NCBI GenBank assembly: GCA_002007465.1
Contig: LNAC01000754.1
Location: 422,418 to 486,417, forward strand
DNA length: 64,000 nt
Direction: 5' to 3'
DNA from: Ailurus styani
Taxonomy: Eukaryota; Chordata; Mammalia; Carnivora; Ailuridae
Part shown: one piece after another, positions 47,580 through 59,467 of the stretch
Layout: each line of letters opens with the position of its first letter
Position numbering within the stretch: the stretch's first letter is position 1
Position numbers and translations under genes: made by a program
The notes under the pieces: model-generated
What the model was told of the DNA's origin: nothing
Seen by the model: only the letters and a program-made list of their open reading frames with translations
Database searches by the model: none

Positions 47580-48160
47580 TGATTCGTTTCCACATTTATC
47601 AAGTAGTTAATGAGAAGCTGCTCTGAGCCAGACTTTTAGGAAGTGTGGAACGCTGCCCTCAAGGTACGAACTGTCTAGGAGAAGGAACATCCCTCAAATA
47701 TGCTGCTAAGATATAATTACACACCACACCATGTCCCCAAAAGGAAATACGTGGTTTTTGGAAGTATGTATGAAAGTGATGCCAGGGACATCTTTGTGAC
47801 ATACGAAAGCATGAGCTGATCTTTGAAAGGTAAGAGGTTAACCAGGCTGAAAATGTTGGGCACAGAAGTTAAGAAGAAAGACAGGGCTGTGCCGAGATCT
47901 TGGCGGGATGGGACCTGGCACACTGAAGAGCATGGAGAAGGCCGCGTCTGCCTACGAGGTGAGGCCGTGAAGGTGAGGGACGTGCTGGAAGACGAACCAA
48001 GGGCCAAGGCCAAGGGCCAGCTAGGCCACAGCTCGTGCTTTTGACTTCTCCCAGAACAGGGTTAATCATTACAAGGTTTTTAAGCAGAGCGGAGCCTAAT
48101 CACATTCTATTTTTAAAAAGAAGGTCTAAGGATGGTCACTTTGGGTAGGACTTGGCCAGG
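47580..48160 (+). mobile_element. Ancient mammalian repeat, class uncertain
   Basis: 'gagaagctgctctgagccag', 'tggcacactgaagagcatgg', 'tttttaagcagagcggagcc' and 'ggatggtcactttgggtagg' follow the layout of the repeat at 16,025, with the 3' part better preserved here. Confidence 0.5.
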
Positions 48161-51100
48161 AATTGAGCCCTCTCTCTAATAAGTTTCTTTAGTTGAATGA
48201 AAGCTACAGTAATTCTCTGGAACCGGAGGTTGGGGGAGAGACAGAAGAGGGGCTGCCTTTAGAAAATACAGTGACGTTTGCTTCATATTGGTCCAGCTAC
48301 AGGCCCACCTTCGCCAGTGAATCTTGTTAGGGGTCGTTTGCTCTTGGCCCTTTGTAAGCACCCAGGTCGCGCGTCTTCATTGTGTTTCTTACTGGAGGGC
48401 CATTAACCTTCCTATGAAGCGGTCACAAATGTGCAGTGGGGAAGGCAGACCTGGGTTTCTGTGGCCTTGTTTACCTTTCAGAAGCTAGGAATCCTGAATG
48501 GGAGAAGACGGCAGGGAGGGCTTGTGGAACATAGATGTCATCATAGGTGTAAAATTTAGTTGATGTCGTAGAATACGGACCAAAAAATGGTGGAGAATGG
48601 TTGAATGGATTTCTCTATTTGAGAAAAAAAGTCAAAATTTCTTTTTTTCCCTTTCTTTTCTCTCTCCTCCTCCCTCTTCTTTGCATTCTTAATATTTGCA
48701 TTTAGACTGTCCTAAGTATTACATAGACCCAGAATGGGATTTACTACTAGGGGTAAGTTCATGCCTACCTTGTACTGACTGAATCCTGCTGGACTACAAT
48801 GTGTTCAAAGAGCCGAAGGCCAAGATCTTAGGGGCATGTGGTGGTGTTTCTTTAGGAAATGAAGCTTCAAATTTTCCTTTGGCCACAGAGAGAATAAGGC
48901 CGCTAGAATGATTAGAACTATTGCATAGGATGTAAGACTTTCTGATTATGCTACTTGGTCACTTTTCACGTAGGACTCTCTCATATATTTAGATCCAGAA
49001 TCTCTCCAGGGAATAGTTTTACATGTATTTTTTTAAACGAATGAAACTTTTGATGTCAACCATTATTGACAGGAGAAAAAAAAATTAAGAAGGACTTTTT
49101 TATGAATAGTTCTGTGAATGATGTTTGGGGGGTTCTTTATCAAATAACTTCCTACACATCAACTCATTTTCCACCACTTTTGTTCCATTATACTGTAGCA
49201 ATTGCATTTTGTAATATAAAAACATTCATATTATGAAAATCAATATTTAACCAGATAGAGGTAATGTATTTAAGTATAGAGTAATAAGACCCTTGGATGT
49301 CCAGAATAAACAAGCATGTTTTTTGCTACTTGAAAGAAGAGAGGGCAAAATAAAGTCCTTATCTAGAAGGTTCACAAACTGGGGATTAATGTTAACTTTA
49401 CAAAGCAGAATTGTGTTTGGAACATGAAGTCTTTTATATCCATACCCCCTTCTCTGCAATAAACACACAGGCATGCGCACACACGTGTCCATACGGTAGA
49501 GCGTTCAGGATTCCAAATGCTAGCATCTGAGCTGCCTTTTTCTCTCCACATCTTAGCTATCCTGATGTGAACGCTTAGATCATGGGGGCTGTAGCCCAGA
49601 AGAGTTTTAGTAGCCTAGCAGTTTGCTAGAATGTATCCTACTTTGGTCACCATAATGGTTGTCCTTGAGTTGCAGAGAATCCTGCCTGCTTTCCTTGGGT
49701 CTCTGGGGGATATGAAACTCAAAGGTAGTCACCAGTCCTACGTCTGCAAAGGTCCCAGTTTTACCTCCGAGGTCACATAAGTCGCAGATCTTCAGGGAAT
49801 CACCCGAGCTGCTCAGAACACAGTATCGTCATCTACTAAGATAACAATAAACCTGGATTTTTGGACACATTCGGGGTAAGCCTCCTTGACATCTCTTTCA
49901 GAAAGAGGTAAAAAGAGGCTAAGAAACAGAGTGGCAGGGAAATGTCTTTGGAAAATGAAAGATGTATATTAGCATTTATCTTTCCAGACATGGGAAGTTT
50001 ATGTAGATCAGGATAAAAACTTTTTAGGAGGTTCCTATAGCACTTAACCTGTGCTCCTCTTTCATACAGGTCACGTGTTCCCTTGCGGTATTACCTGTTC
50101 TGTGTGTAGATAAAATAGGAATAATATCTCATCCCAGCGACCAGTGCTACTACATGTAAATTGGTAATTAAATAAACTATGTGATTTCTGACTTATGCAG
50201 GGCACGTTAAACTGAGTTTAACCCCCTGACATGTACGCATGAAGGGGAAGGATGGAGGGTCAGGGTCTGCTGTGTTATCTGGCGGTTCAGTTCTCAGTCT
50301 GTGTTCTTGGTCTCCTTTTTCCGTGTTGTACTCGGACTCCAGCAGCTGCCCGTGGCCCTTCCCTCATTACTGTTGCTGTTTTTAATCTTCTGTGGGATAC
50401 CCAAGCTTGTTAAAAAATAATAATAACTACACATTAAACCTGTTTGGTGCGAACTGGGAACCTGAAAAGATTAAAATACATGATGTTTGGGAGGCCTTGT
50501 AGGGACGATTTTCTGTGCGTGGAGGCCTTTTGTTGATGATGGTAAGGACCCCGGATGGGCTATTGAATAGCATCTTCTATTTTGCTCCAAGATGATGATG
50601 AGTTGTTTTGAATGTCTAACACGCAATGACAGACTCCAAAAGACTTATATAGGATGTTGTCTACTTTTGAGGGGGCAGTTTTGTTGTTTGGCTTTGTTGG
50701 TGTCCATTACAATGTATTCTAGAACAGATTTACATGTGGGGAGCCACCACTCCTCTACCTATGATGTGTAGAGCTCTGGTGAGACCAGTGGCTGTGCCAG
50801 CACTAGACCGGGCACATGACCCAGGCTCGATCTAGCAGACTGTTCCTTCTCCTGGCCACGGAGATTCGTTCAGGGATGGGTGTGTGACTCAAACCAGAGC
50901 ACAGATTCCCAGATTTGGCTTGGCATTTTCAGGAAACAGAAGCTTTTTCTATGGTTCTGAAGATGGTAAGATATGGATCTGGAGTCTTGGGAGGTCACCA
51001 CATGGAGAAACTGAAGCTGAGAGGCAGGAGACAAATCGAAGAAATAGAAATTTCTGATGATAAACTTGAGGGTGTGGATCTAACCATACATGAAACTATG

Positions 51101-52399
51101 TACCATTGGACTCATTAGGCCCCTCCTTCCCCTTATGTTTTCCTAGAGGACGTTAAATTGAATTTCATCACTTACAACTGAAAAGGTTAATCTTCTCTTC
51201 CCAAGCGGTCCAGTTAGGGAGATTCTGCAGCCTACCCTGGAAATGTGGTTGGTTGCCCTAATATGGTCATATCAGTTAAGAATTCTTAATCATGTAGAGC
51301 TTTAATTTCATTTTCCGATAGTCTCTCTGTAGTGTGTATAACAAAATAACCCCATCTCCTGAAAAAAAAACCAAACACCTAAATAATAATCTGGTTAACC
51401 ATCTCTTTATAAAAACATCTTCATAGGCTTGAATATTAGAGCATTTCAATATCCAATTGTTCCCTTCAACCTTGACATTAAATATTTTCTTTATTATGCA
51501 ACTTCCAAATTATTTCCTTCCAGGAATGTATGACAAATGTAAAGCCTATTGAGCATGATTTATATGAGAATTTGTTATACAGCCATTGCATAGCCTTTTT
51601 GGATGATTTTACTGTGAGTGAGTTCTGGCACCTGGTCCTGAAAGATGGCGATGGCTGCTGAAGGACCCGACGAATGGGTCATAAGGCGCCACTCACTGGC
51701 CTTCTGGAAAGGTCCTGCTGGGTTCTCCTGCTATGACCGCTTTGACAGACAGGGTTGGGTACCTACAGTTACTAAGTGACTGTGGAAGATTCCAGTGGAA
51801 TTGGCTAATAGAAGTACAGTGAGGTCACTTTTACTCCACATCAGAGACCCTAGAACTGCTGTCTCCTCCCTCCCTACCCCACCGTCAGCCCTCCTCCCTG
51901 CCCCAGGATGGAACGAGACCACAGGGAGAGCACCCGCTTGGCCCCCGTCCTCTCCCCTCCTCAGCCTCTCTCCACAGCTGTGTCTGAATCCACAAACGAC
52001 TTTGTTCCAATTAAGACATACGAAGAAAAAAATATAATTTCTAAGTCGCTTGGCCTCGCGATATCTACGCTGGGAAAATAAGTGTGCAGCTTTCCTCCCC
52101 ATCCCAGGCTCTGCAGTCAAACAAATCAATTCAGCCTTCAGAGAGGCATCCATTGCCTTGTGATTATGTTTGTGTAAAGTCTTGGGGTCTTTGATCAAAG
52201 AATGGCATTTCAGGCCAGGCCCTAATCCTCACGGCCTTAAGGTGTTTAAATGAGTTAAAAAAAAAAAAAGTTGATAACAGCTGGGACTTAAATTTGCCTT
52301 TGCCCAGCTTTTGTTTTGAAAGGGCTTCTATTCTGCGTGGCTTCCCTTTTCGAAGCAAAGATGGATCTTTGGGTAAACCAGAAAGGGAAGGAGGATATG
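48161..52399. other. Long repeat-poor unique stretch
   Basis: Over 4 kb with no recognisable SINE, LINE or LTR. A polypyrimidine patch lies at 48,640-48,690. Frames such as 51,731-52,198 (155 codons, minus) lack a signature. Poly-A near 52,258-52,269 is not attached to a retroelement. Confidence 0.5.
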
Positions 52400-53039
52400 A
52401 GAGGAAATGGGCGGAGACTCTGAATTAATCTTCTGAGGAGGAATGTTTGATCAGCGGGGAGGAGAGCATGGAAACCTCTGATGCTGACAGCAGGCACCTT
52501 TCTGACCAGGGTGTGATTGGCACCTTTGAAGCTTCAGTCCGGAGCCGGTGTCCAGTGGGTCGGGGCTTCCTCTGTCTGTGGGTGGTGGTGTTAATAATGT
52601 GGCAACTGGAAGGGTTAATTGCAGACAAGCAGCGGGATTACCACGAGGCCTCCTCGGCTCTAAAAGGAACAGTTCGAGGAAAGCCTCTGATCTGTCAGCC
52701 TTGGAGGAAATTAGTGGGAGCAGACTTGAGCAGGCTTAAAAAAAAGGCATTTAGGATATTAAAGCGAAATGTGAAGAGGATATTGAAATAGGGCAAAAGA
52801 GATAGGAGCGCTGATCTCTAAAAGCCGCGTGCCCCCTTCCTCCCAGGAATTTCCGTGGTTTGTTCGGCTTTCACGGGTGCTTTCTTCGGATGGGCCAGCA
52901 GCGTGATTTTGCTTGCACTGCAACAGGTGAGGGAAGGGCGATGCCACGTAAGCAGTTGCCCCCAGGTTGCTGTGCAAAGCTCGTATGGTCTCCACCACCT
53001 GGCGGTTTTAGGATCTCCTGACGCTGAGGCTCCCGGGAT
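52400..53039. promoter_or_regulatory. GC-richer repeat-free block
   Basis: Contains several CpGs and no repeats, and grades into the AT-rich block on its right. The exon-like segment at 52,847 lies within it. A plus-strand frame of 114 codons (52447-52791) has no recognised domain. Confidence 0.25.
52847..52926 (+). other. Exon-like 80-bp segment
   Basis: A C/T-rich acceptor-like run 'gcccccttcctcccag' precedes it and a donor-like cag|gtgagg follows. One frame reads through as a strongly hydrophobic stretch of about 24 residues resembling a membrane segment. No family recognised, and 80 bp would change phase. Chance remains likely in 64 kb. Confidence 0.18.
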
Positions 53040-53610
53040 AATTTTAAAACAAGTCAGAGCATTACTGACACCCTATCTGCATTAGCTATCTATTGTATAT
53101 TTTACTTCTTACCCTTCTGGTTCAAGTCGGGATGTTGCCAATAAATCCTGTGTTACCATTAAAGAGGCCATTCATCACGCTTCCTAATGTGATTAATCAA
53201 GATACACCACAGTACCCTTAAAATGAGATCATTTTGATAAATCATGTATGACATGAAAAGACTTTATTCCTTTTAAGTGCAATTTAGACTGTAATTTTTT
53301 TCCTCATTTATGATTCATGGGAGAAACATGGATAAAATTCCCTTGCACAGTTACACCTTATCTACAGCAATAACTCAAAACTGCTTTTAGATGAAAATTC
53401 AGGGTCTTATTCACCAAAGCTGAATGCCAGCTCATTATTTTCTGGCGTTCAGTAGTCCAAAAATAATGTCTGCACATTAAGCGGCATTCTCAAAAAGTTG
53501 GAATTGGCCAGGCACCAGGCACATCAATTACACTCCATCATCCTTAATAAGGAAGAAATATCCGATGTCCTCTTGGAGTTTCTTTGAATCAGTAATGCTC
53601 AGCCTTCACC
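53040..53610. promoter_or_regulatory. Candidate conserved non-coding block I
   Basis: About 570 bp of repeat-free AT-rich DNA. It contains the perfect palindrome GATTAATC at 53191-53198, a facing pair of TAATC (bicoid/OTX/PITX-type) sites. Other AT-rich homeodomain-like words are spread along it. By texture it is one of the best enhancer candidates here. Confidence 0.35.
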
Positions 53611-54159
53611 TTCCCAATTTGGAATGATTGGGGAACAAAAACGGTAGTAACAAAAAAGTATGGAACCTTCAGCTGCTCTATGTCTCAGAGGAGGTCTTTT
53701 TTTTCTTCTTTCTTCCTTCCCCACCCCCCCACATGGTTTAGGCTTCCTTTTCTGTTTCCCTTTTCTTGGTTCGTAAATGAAACTACCATTTTGTTCAGTC
53801 TGAGTTCTGTTTGTCTGAGCTGCCGTGTGATGCGGGCTCTCCCTCGCCACTGCCACAGTGATTTGGGACGCGATAGTCATAACCTCCAGTAGAAAAATAA
53901 TTTGAAAATGTGCCTTCTGGTGAGATCCATCAAGTGTAAGGTCACATTTTTTGGTTAAAAGGCAGACACTGATGCTATTCATTAAACTGAAAAATGGCTT
54001 GTTTTCCACTAATATTGAAAGAAGCCTTGGACGAATGTTAAGTCATGCTGGCATGCACTTAGATAGAAAGCAAAAGGAAACACAGATATATTTAATTTGG
54101 ACATGGAAAGTCAACACTTTTAGGTCTTGCTTGAAACGGGGAATCAGGAAGATTGGCTG
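53611..54159. other. Unique spacer with polypyrimidine patch
   Basis: T/C-rich run at 53,697-53,731 ending in a C run. No gene or repeat. Confidence 0.5.
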
Positions 54160-55020
54160 AAACAAACGTGAACAATTAGAAGTTCGTTTGCCTCTTTCAG
54201 AGGATGAGAGCAGTTAACGGAGGATTCAGAGTTTAAGAATTACAGACTCACGTTGTGTTTTGTCAAACACGGTTACCTGTGAATAAGGACTCGATCAACA
54301 GGTACTTTGTTTCACTGTTGTTCTTAGGGATTTATGTCGATACAAATCCCTGTATTTGACGTTGTGTTTAACCCAAGAATGCACTTATCCCACTCATATC
54401 CGTGTAATGTCGCAAATGCATCGAAGCTCAAGTTTACCTCGTGTGTCACATTCATGCCAATGTTCTCTGTACCTCAGTGAGACAGACACCGACAGCAAAT
54501 AAAGATTCTTTGTGTATTACTCACATTTAAGTGAACTTTCCCATGCTTTAATTTTTTTCTGATATAAAGAATGAATTATAAATATAAGGCCATTAAGGCT
54601 GTACTTGCCTTGTTTAGATTTCCGTTTCACATTTATGACTTTCTATTTTTGCTAAAAAGATCTGTAAATTTTAAAAATATGCATGTATCTCATTAAAAAA
54701 GTTTCCTCGTTCTAGCAACACTCAGCAAATCTCTAAAGAATGCAAGTTTAGAACATAAATATTTTAAGGCCCCATAAAATTGGCAGTGAATATTTTTTTC
54801 CCCTCTAAGACCATGTTCATTTCATTCCAATTTACTACCACGATTATATTTTCCAAAGCAGCTTTTAATACAATACACAATTATTTCATATGGGGTTGTG
54901 TAGGTCGCCTCATTAAGCCTGCAAAGATCAGCCTCTCGTGATCCCCACAAATATCCTTGCATTTATTCCTAATTAAAATGGCCCTCGTGAAGTGTCTCAG
55001 GTTTATCAATACAAATAACA
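54160..55020. promoter_or_regulatory. Candidate conserved non-coding block J
   Basis: Repeat-free AT-rich DNA that keeps isolated CpGs ('atgtcgatacaaatcc', 'atgtcgcaaatgcatcg', 'gtaggtcgcctc'), unusual for neutrally evolving mammalian DNA. Homeodomain/MEF2-like TAATTAAAA at 54970-54978. Conservation not tested. Confidence 0.33.
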
Positions 55021-56244
55021 AGCTAAGCAAAAGAGCCGCATTTGGGAAGTTAGCGTGGCAAGGTGACCTGCTCCCCCAGCCCTCAAACGGCCAACTGTGG
55101 TGTGTCCGCAGTGGTGCCCTGCCACCTGTTGGCTCTGCTCACAAATAACAGGATATTGATGTCCCTCACAGCTCTGGGGTCACCCTCTCTGACCCCTGTC
55201 CCAGTTCATCACCCCCGAGAGAGAAAGAAGGGGCAGTTGGAGAATTCCAGGCCTCCCGATTTCCCCCATCATTCATTTCCTTGGCCACATGTTTCTTCTA
55301 CTAATGCTAAAAATTTATGGCCGAGCACATTAAGGGCAGTACAAGTCCTTCCCTTCTTCTGGATTATTTCAGAGTTTCCTGTCATAAGGAAATCCAAGAC
55401 AACGTGTCCTCAGCGGATTGTATGTGACAGTGTCTGTTTCTATCTCAGGAATCTGAGGCATGATGGATAAACTGTCAGTTTTGAAGGATGATGTTTTCTC
55501 CATATTTCCATTATGAACTGGGCTGTCATCTCCTAATAAATTTCTTGCATTGGTATCAATTTATTTTTACAAGCAGAGGGTCTGATGTATTTGGGGAAGG
55601 TACTGACAGCAGATCTGGCCTAGCTTGACAGAGCTGGCTCCACCTCGTTTTGGAAAACTACTTTGGTTCCAAGGACAGAACTTGACCCGCAGCCCTCGGG
55701 AATAAAAAACTCTGTGAGAGGAAGAGAGACACATGAGGCAAGTTCCTTCTCTTAAGCCAAAACAAATCAAGCCTGTAGGACTACCATGACATAATATTAT
55801 TTCTAAGACAACCCTACAAACACAGATGAGAAATGCCATACGTAGCTGTTTACTAACGCTCGTTTAGACCATCACGGTAATGCAGTGAATCTATGGATGA
55901 ACTCAGATTATAGCAAGGCTATAAAGTTCTCACTATTTTTGCCCTTGGAAGGGATCTCGGTAGTGCTTTTCTGCTTGACAAGTGAGGGGTAGAGTCTACT
56001 TGTGTAATAAATATCCAGTTACAAACGATGAGCACGTCCCTGTCAGAGCTACTATGAAGAGCAGGAGAGGTCATGAAACATTAGTCCAACCCCTCAAGAA
56101 ACATAAGTCTACTCGAAGAAGTAAGCTATACAAAATTACAGGTTACATCAAATCAGAATGAAGTAAAAATAAATCATGGCTCCTATTAAACAAGCAATGC
56201 TAAGATTTCTGTCTCTTACCTTTACTGGGAACAGAGGCCATAGA
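55021..56244. other. Unique non-coding DNA
   Basis: No gene or repeat. A 135-codon frame at 55,063-55,470 has no family signature. Confidence 0.5.
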
Positions 56245-56520
56245 AGCTCCGAATGGTTAAGACACTGACCATTGGAGGCAAGCTGCCTGGACGGGTGTCC
56301 CCCCGCCCCGCCACATACCAGTCACCCAGGAAACTACGTGAGACCTTGGTCAAGTTCCTCGGTTTTTTCTGGGCCCTAGTTTTCCTCATCTGTAACACAG
56401 GGATGGGGGTATGGATGGCTCATGGGAATGTTGTGAAGATTGAATAAAGTGATACGTGCAAAGTGTTTAGCGTAGTCCCAGGCACAAAGTAAGCACAGAT
56501 ATGTATTAGCAATTTTTAAC
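56245..56520 (+). mobile_element. MIR SINE, near full length
   Basis: Well-preserved order: 'gaatggttaagacactgacc', 'cttggtcaagttcctcggtt', 'ttcctcatctgtaacacagg', 'cccaggcacaaagtaagcac'. The best MIR in the window. Confidence 0.88.
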
Positions 56521-56544
56521 TATCATCGTTATCCTCAGGTCATA

Positions 56545-56685
56545 ATAACATGACTATTGTTATTACCATTTTATAGTCAAAGAAAGTGGCTTAAAGAGTT
56601 TAAGTCAATTGCCCAAGGTCATACAGCCAGATGGAGCCTGGCTCTAAATCTTGATCAGTAAGGTGTCTGAGCATAGAAAACAGAG
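56545..56685 (-). mobile_element. MIR SINE fragment
   Basis: Reverse MIR: 'taccattttatagtcaaaga', 'tcaattgcccaaggtcatac', 'agcctggctctaaatcttga'. It lies in opposite orientation to its left neighbour. Confidence 0.8.
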
Positions 56686-57701
56686 AAGTAGAAGATAGCC
56701 AAGTTGTAAATAAGTGAAGGACAGAATCCTTGAAGCTTAATTAGCTTTTTTCTTACTGTCCTTTCCATTCTTAGGCTGTGAAATAACCCTTTTCTACATA
56801 GCCCCCAACATACTGTAGGTGTTATTTAATAAGGTTTCTCTGCAGTGGTGTGTGCTGGTAAAGGTTAAACAGTCAGCTCCACGGGGCGGGGGGTGGGGAT
56901 GCATGTTGATGCATTTGATTTACAAATAAAAATTATACAATGCCTCTTGTTATGAATTCCATGCAGCCAGTTGATTCTTACAGAATATTTTTTGATTATT
57001 TTGGCCCAACTCTCGTGTCCATAGCCGATCTAAGGTTGTCATAGATGAACAAGTGTCATCTTGATATGAAATATCAACTCTTTTCCCTTCTTACTGAACA
57101 CATCAGAACTTCCCACATTTGTCAGTGACCTGAGCATTGTCTTTACTGAACGGGATAACAGGGTCTGAATATTGGAAGAATATTTCCTCACATTTTTATG
57201 CTGTTCACAGTATTTGACAAAAGACAAAATATATTTTGCTCTGCATCATTAACATTTTTTATCACTTTCTTAAGTTTAGGAAATCAGTAAAATAGTAATT
57301 CAGCCCCCAATTTGTAGCATTTGTCAACTTCTGCTGTAAATACCCCCACCATGGCAGTGTCAGGCTACCAAAGCAACATCACGGAACAGGTGGAAAGAGA
57401 TGTGAACTAACTCACCAAAATATAGTATTTCCACTATAGAGATACAATAGACACAAATAACGTAAAGAGCATAAATAACAGCAAAATTCTGTAAAGTAGG
57501 AGGTGAAGAATTATAGTATATATTACCTTTTCATATAATTTCTCCAATTACCAAGGGTATGTAATTCAATTTTAAATAAAGCCGTGTTAACAAGATTCCT
57601 GAAAATTTAACCATGGGTTTTTGTGAGCTGGTACAGGCTGACTCCAGACCCACTGGGTATGGCCAAGGAGATCTGAAACCCTCCTGTGTCTATATTACAT
57701 G
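56686..57701. other. Unique non-coding DNA with G-rich tract
   Basis: A G-rich tract at 56,883-56,898 (GGGGC-GGGGGG-TGGGG) is quadruplex-prone. No gene or repeat otherwise. Confidence 0.5.
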
Positions 57702-57711
57702 GTCAAGTAAT

Positions 57712-57912
57712 TTTTTTTTAAAGATTTTATTTATTTATTTGACACAGAGAGAGAGCTTACAAGTAGGCAGAGAGGCAGGCAGAGAGACAGGGAGAGGAGG
57801 AAGCAGGCTCCCCGCTGAGCAGAGAGCCCGATGCGGGCCTCGATCCCAGGACGCTGAGATCATGACCTGAGCCGAAAGCAGAGGCTTTAACCCACTGAGC
57901 CACCCAGGCGCC
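57712..57912 (-). mobile_element. Can-SINE, young type
   Basis: Reverse-oriented, well-preserved SINE nearly matching the copy at 19,681 ('gccgaaagcagaggcttta', 'cctcgatcccaggacgctga'). Imperfect duplication tcaagtaatt / tcaattaatt at about 57,703 and 57,913. It ends the long SINE-free zone. Confidence 0.95.
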
Positions 57913-58097
57913 CTCAATTAATTATTAATAAATACCTTAATGTTTTATTTATATGCCGGGTCACATAATATGTTGCATGTTAACATGGATTGAATCATCT
58001 ATCACTACAAATATGTATTATCTGCCTTAGTGTATATATACTAAGTCCAGGAAGGTTGTCTTTTTCAGATACCTTCAAGCTTCAAGTTCATTGTACA

Positions 58098-58315
58098 GTT
58101 TTGGGATTCAGACTGTGGAATCAAGCAGCATTGGTCAGAATCCCAAATTGCCCACATCACAGCTGGGTACTCTTGGGCAAGTTGTATAATCTCCCTAAAT
58201 TTCAGTTGCCTTATCTATAAAATGATAATCATAATGGTACTTGTATCTTAAGGTTGTTGAGATAGTTAAAGGAACCTCCATGTATAAAACGCCTACATAT
58301 AATTAGTGCTCAAGG
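58098..58315 (+). mobile_element. MIR SINE, near full length
   Basis: 'tactcttgggcaagttgtat', 'cagttgccttatctataaaa', 'cttaaggttgttgagatagt' and 'aattagtgctcaag' follow MIR order. Confidence 0.85.
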
Positions 58316-58784
58316 GATGGGACACACAAAATTATATATACACTCATTACTTGCAGATTATAATGTATTTTAGATTCAGATTATGTTCTATGTTGGAGCA
58401 TATAACAAAAACTAAACTTTTAGCAAGGATTAATAATCAGAAGCAAAATGTTATGTTTTATCTTATTTCTGTGGACAAAGGTGATTATTTCTTTATAGGC
58501 AGGATATTCTGCTTTTAAAATTAGCCATGATTTTTTTGGTGAATTCTCTCTCATTTGATGGTTCAAGAAGTTCCTGTCTTAGGGGCTGTAAGTCATTCAC
58601 TCTCAGGTTGGGTTTTGGCCCTGTGTTCTTGACGTCTATATTCTTATCAGAAAGGACCAGATAGGGCCCGGCTGACAGTGGTAAGTAAGTGATGGCTGGG
58701 AAAGGAATGTCATAAAAAACTTGGGGCCCCCAGTGCAGACAGAGGGTGGCAGTGGGGAAACACTTTGGGCTTTGGGGGGCTTGA
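58316..58784. other. Unique spacer
   Basis: Nothing identified. Confidence 0.5.
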
Positions 58785-58920
58785 GCCTTCTAACTTGGTT
58801 CCAAATCGCACTGTAGACTTTAGAACTGTATAGCTTTGGGCAGGTTATTTATCCTACCTCTCTGTTTTCTTATTTCTCAAATGAGGGTAATAATTGGACT
58901 TACCTCATACACTGGAAAAC
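58785..58920 (+). mobile_element. MIR SINE fragment
   Basis: 'agctttgggcaggttattta' and 'ttcttatttctcaaatgagg' mark the MIR core. Confidence 0.78.
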
Positions 58921-59104
58921 CATTAGCACTTAGGATGAATTTGGGAAGTATTAGCTCCTGTACCACACTTTGCCTCCTCTTTCCAACTCCCTTCTTTTTC
59001 CTCCTTACCCCCAATTATCCGCCCCTCTTGGTCCACCTCTCCTCACTCTGATGGGAGAGGTTGGAAAGATACATGATGGGAAAAGTCCGTTGTTTGCTAT
59101 CAAC

Positions 59105-59155
59105 CCTGATATATAGTTAGAATTTTAAATATTTAAATTTTAAATATTTTAAATT
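59105..59155. repeat. AT-rich tandem of TTTTAAATATT
   Basis: The word 'ttttaaatatt' recurs with a period of about 15-17 bp in pure A/T sequence. Simple slippage is the likely origin. Confidence 0.7.
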
Positions 59156-59224
59156 GCAAGAAGCAATGACATGATTAAAAAATGTTGAAAAATCAAATCA
59201 CTCTAAATCACATTAACAAAAATC

Positions 59225-59457
59225 ATTTTTTAAAAGATTTTATTTATTTTTATTTTAGAGAGAGAGCAAGCATGGGCACACAGGGGACAGGGGGTGGGAA
59301 GATGGGGAGGGAGAGCCCCTCTCTTCTGTGCAGAGCCCCCACACCGGGCTCCATGTGGGCCTAGACCTTGTAACACTGAGATCACGACCCTGAAATCATG
59401 ACCTGAGCTGAAACCAAGAGTCAGATGCTTAAACTCATGGAACCACCCAGGTTCCCC
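59225..59457 (-). mobile_element. Can-SINE, old subtype
   Basis: Reverse-oriented, longer and more diverged SINE (G-rich body, 'gcagagcccccacaccgggc', head decayed to 'ggaaccacccaggttccc'). Perfect duplication aacaaaaatc at 59215-59224 and 59458-59467. Confidence 0.92.
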
Positions 59458-59467
59458 AACAAAAATC

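Noticed and set aside
51731..52198. 155-codon minus-strand frame
   Set aside because: Lies in C/T-rich DNA with no domain, splice support or homologue I recognise.
55063..55470. 135-codon plus-strand frame
   Set aside because: Pro/Ser-rich composition typical of non-coding GC-moderate DNA; no signature.
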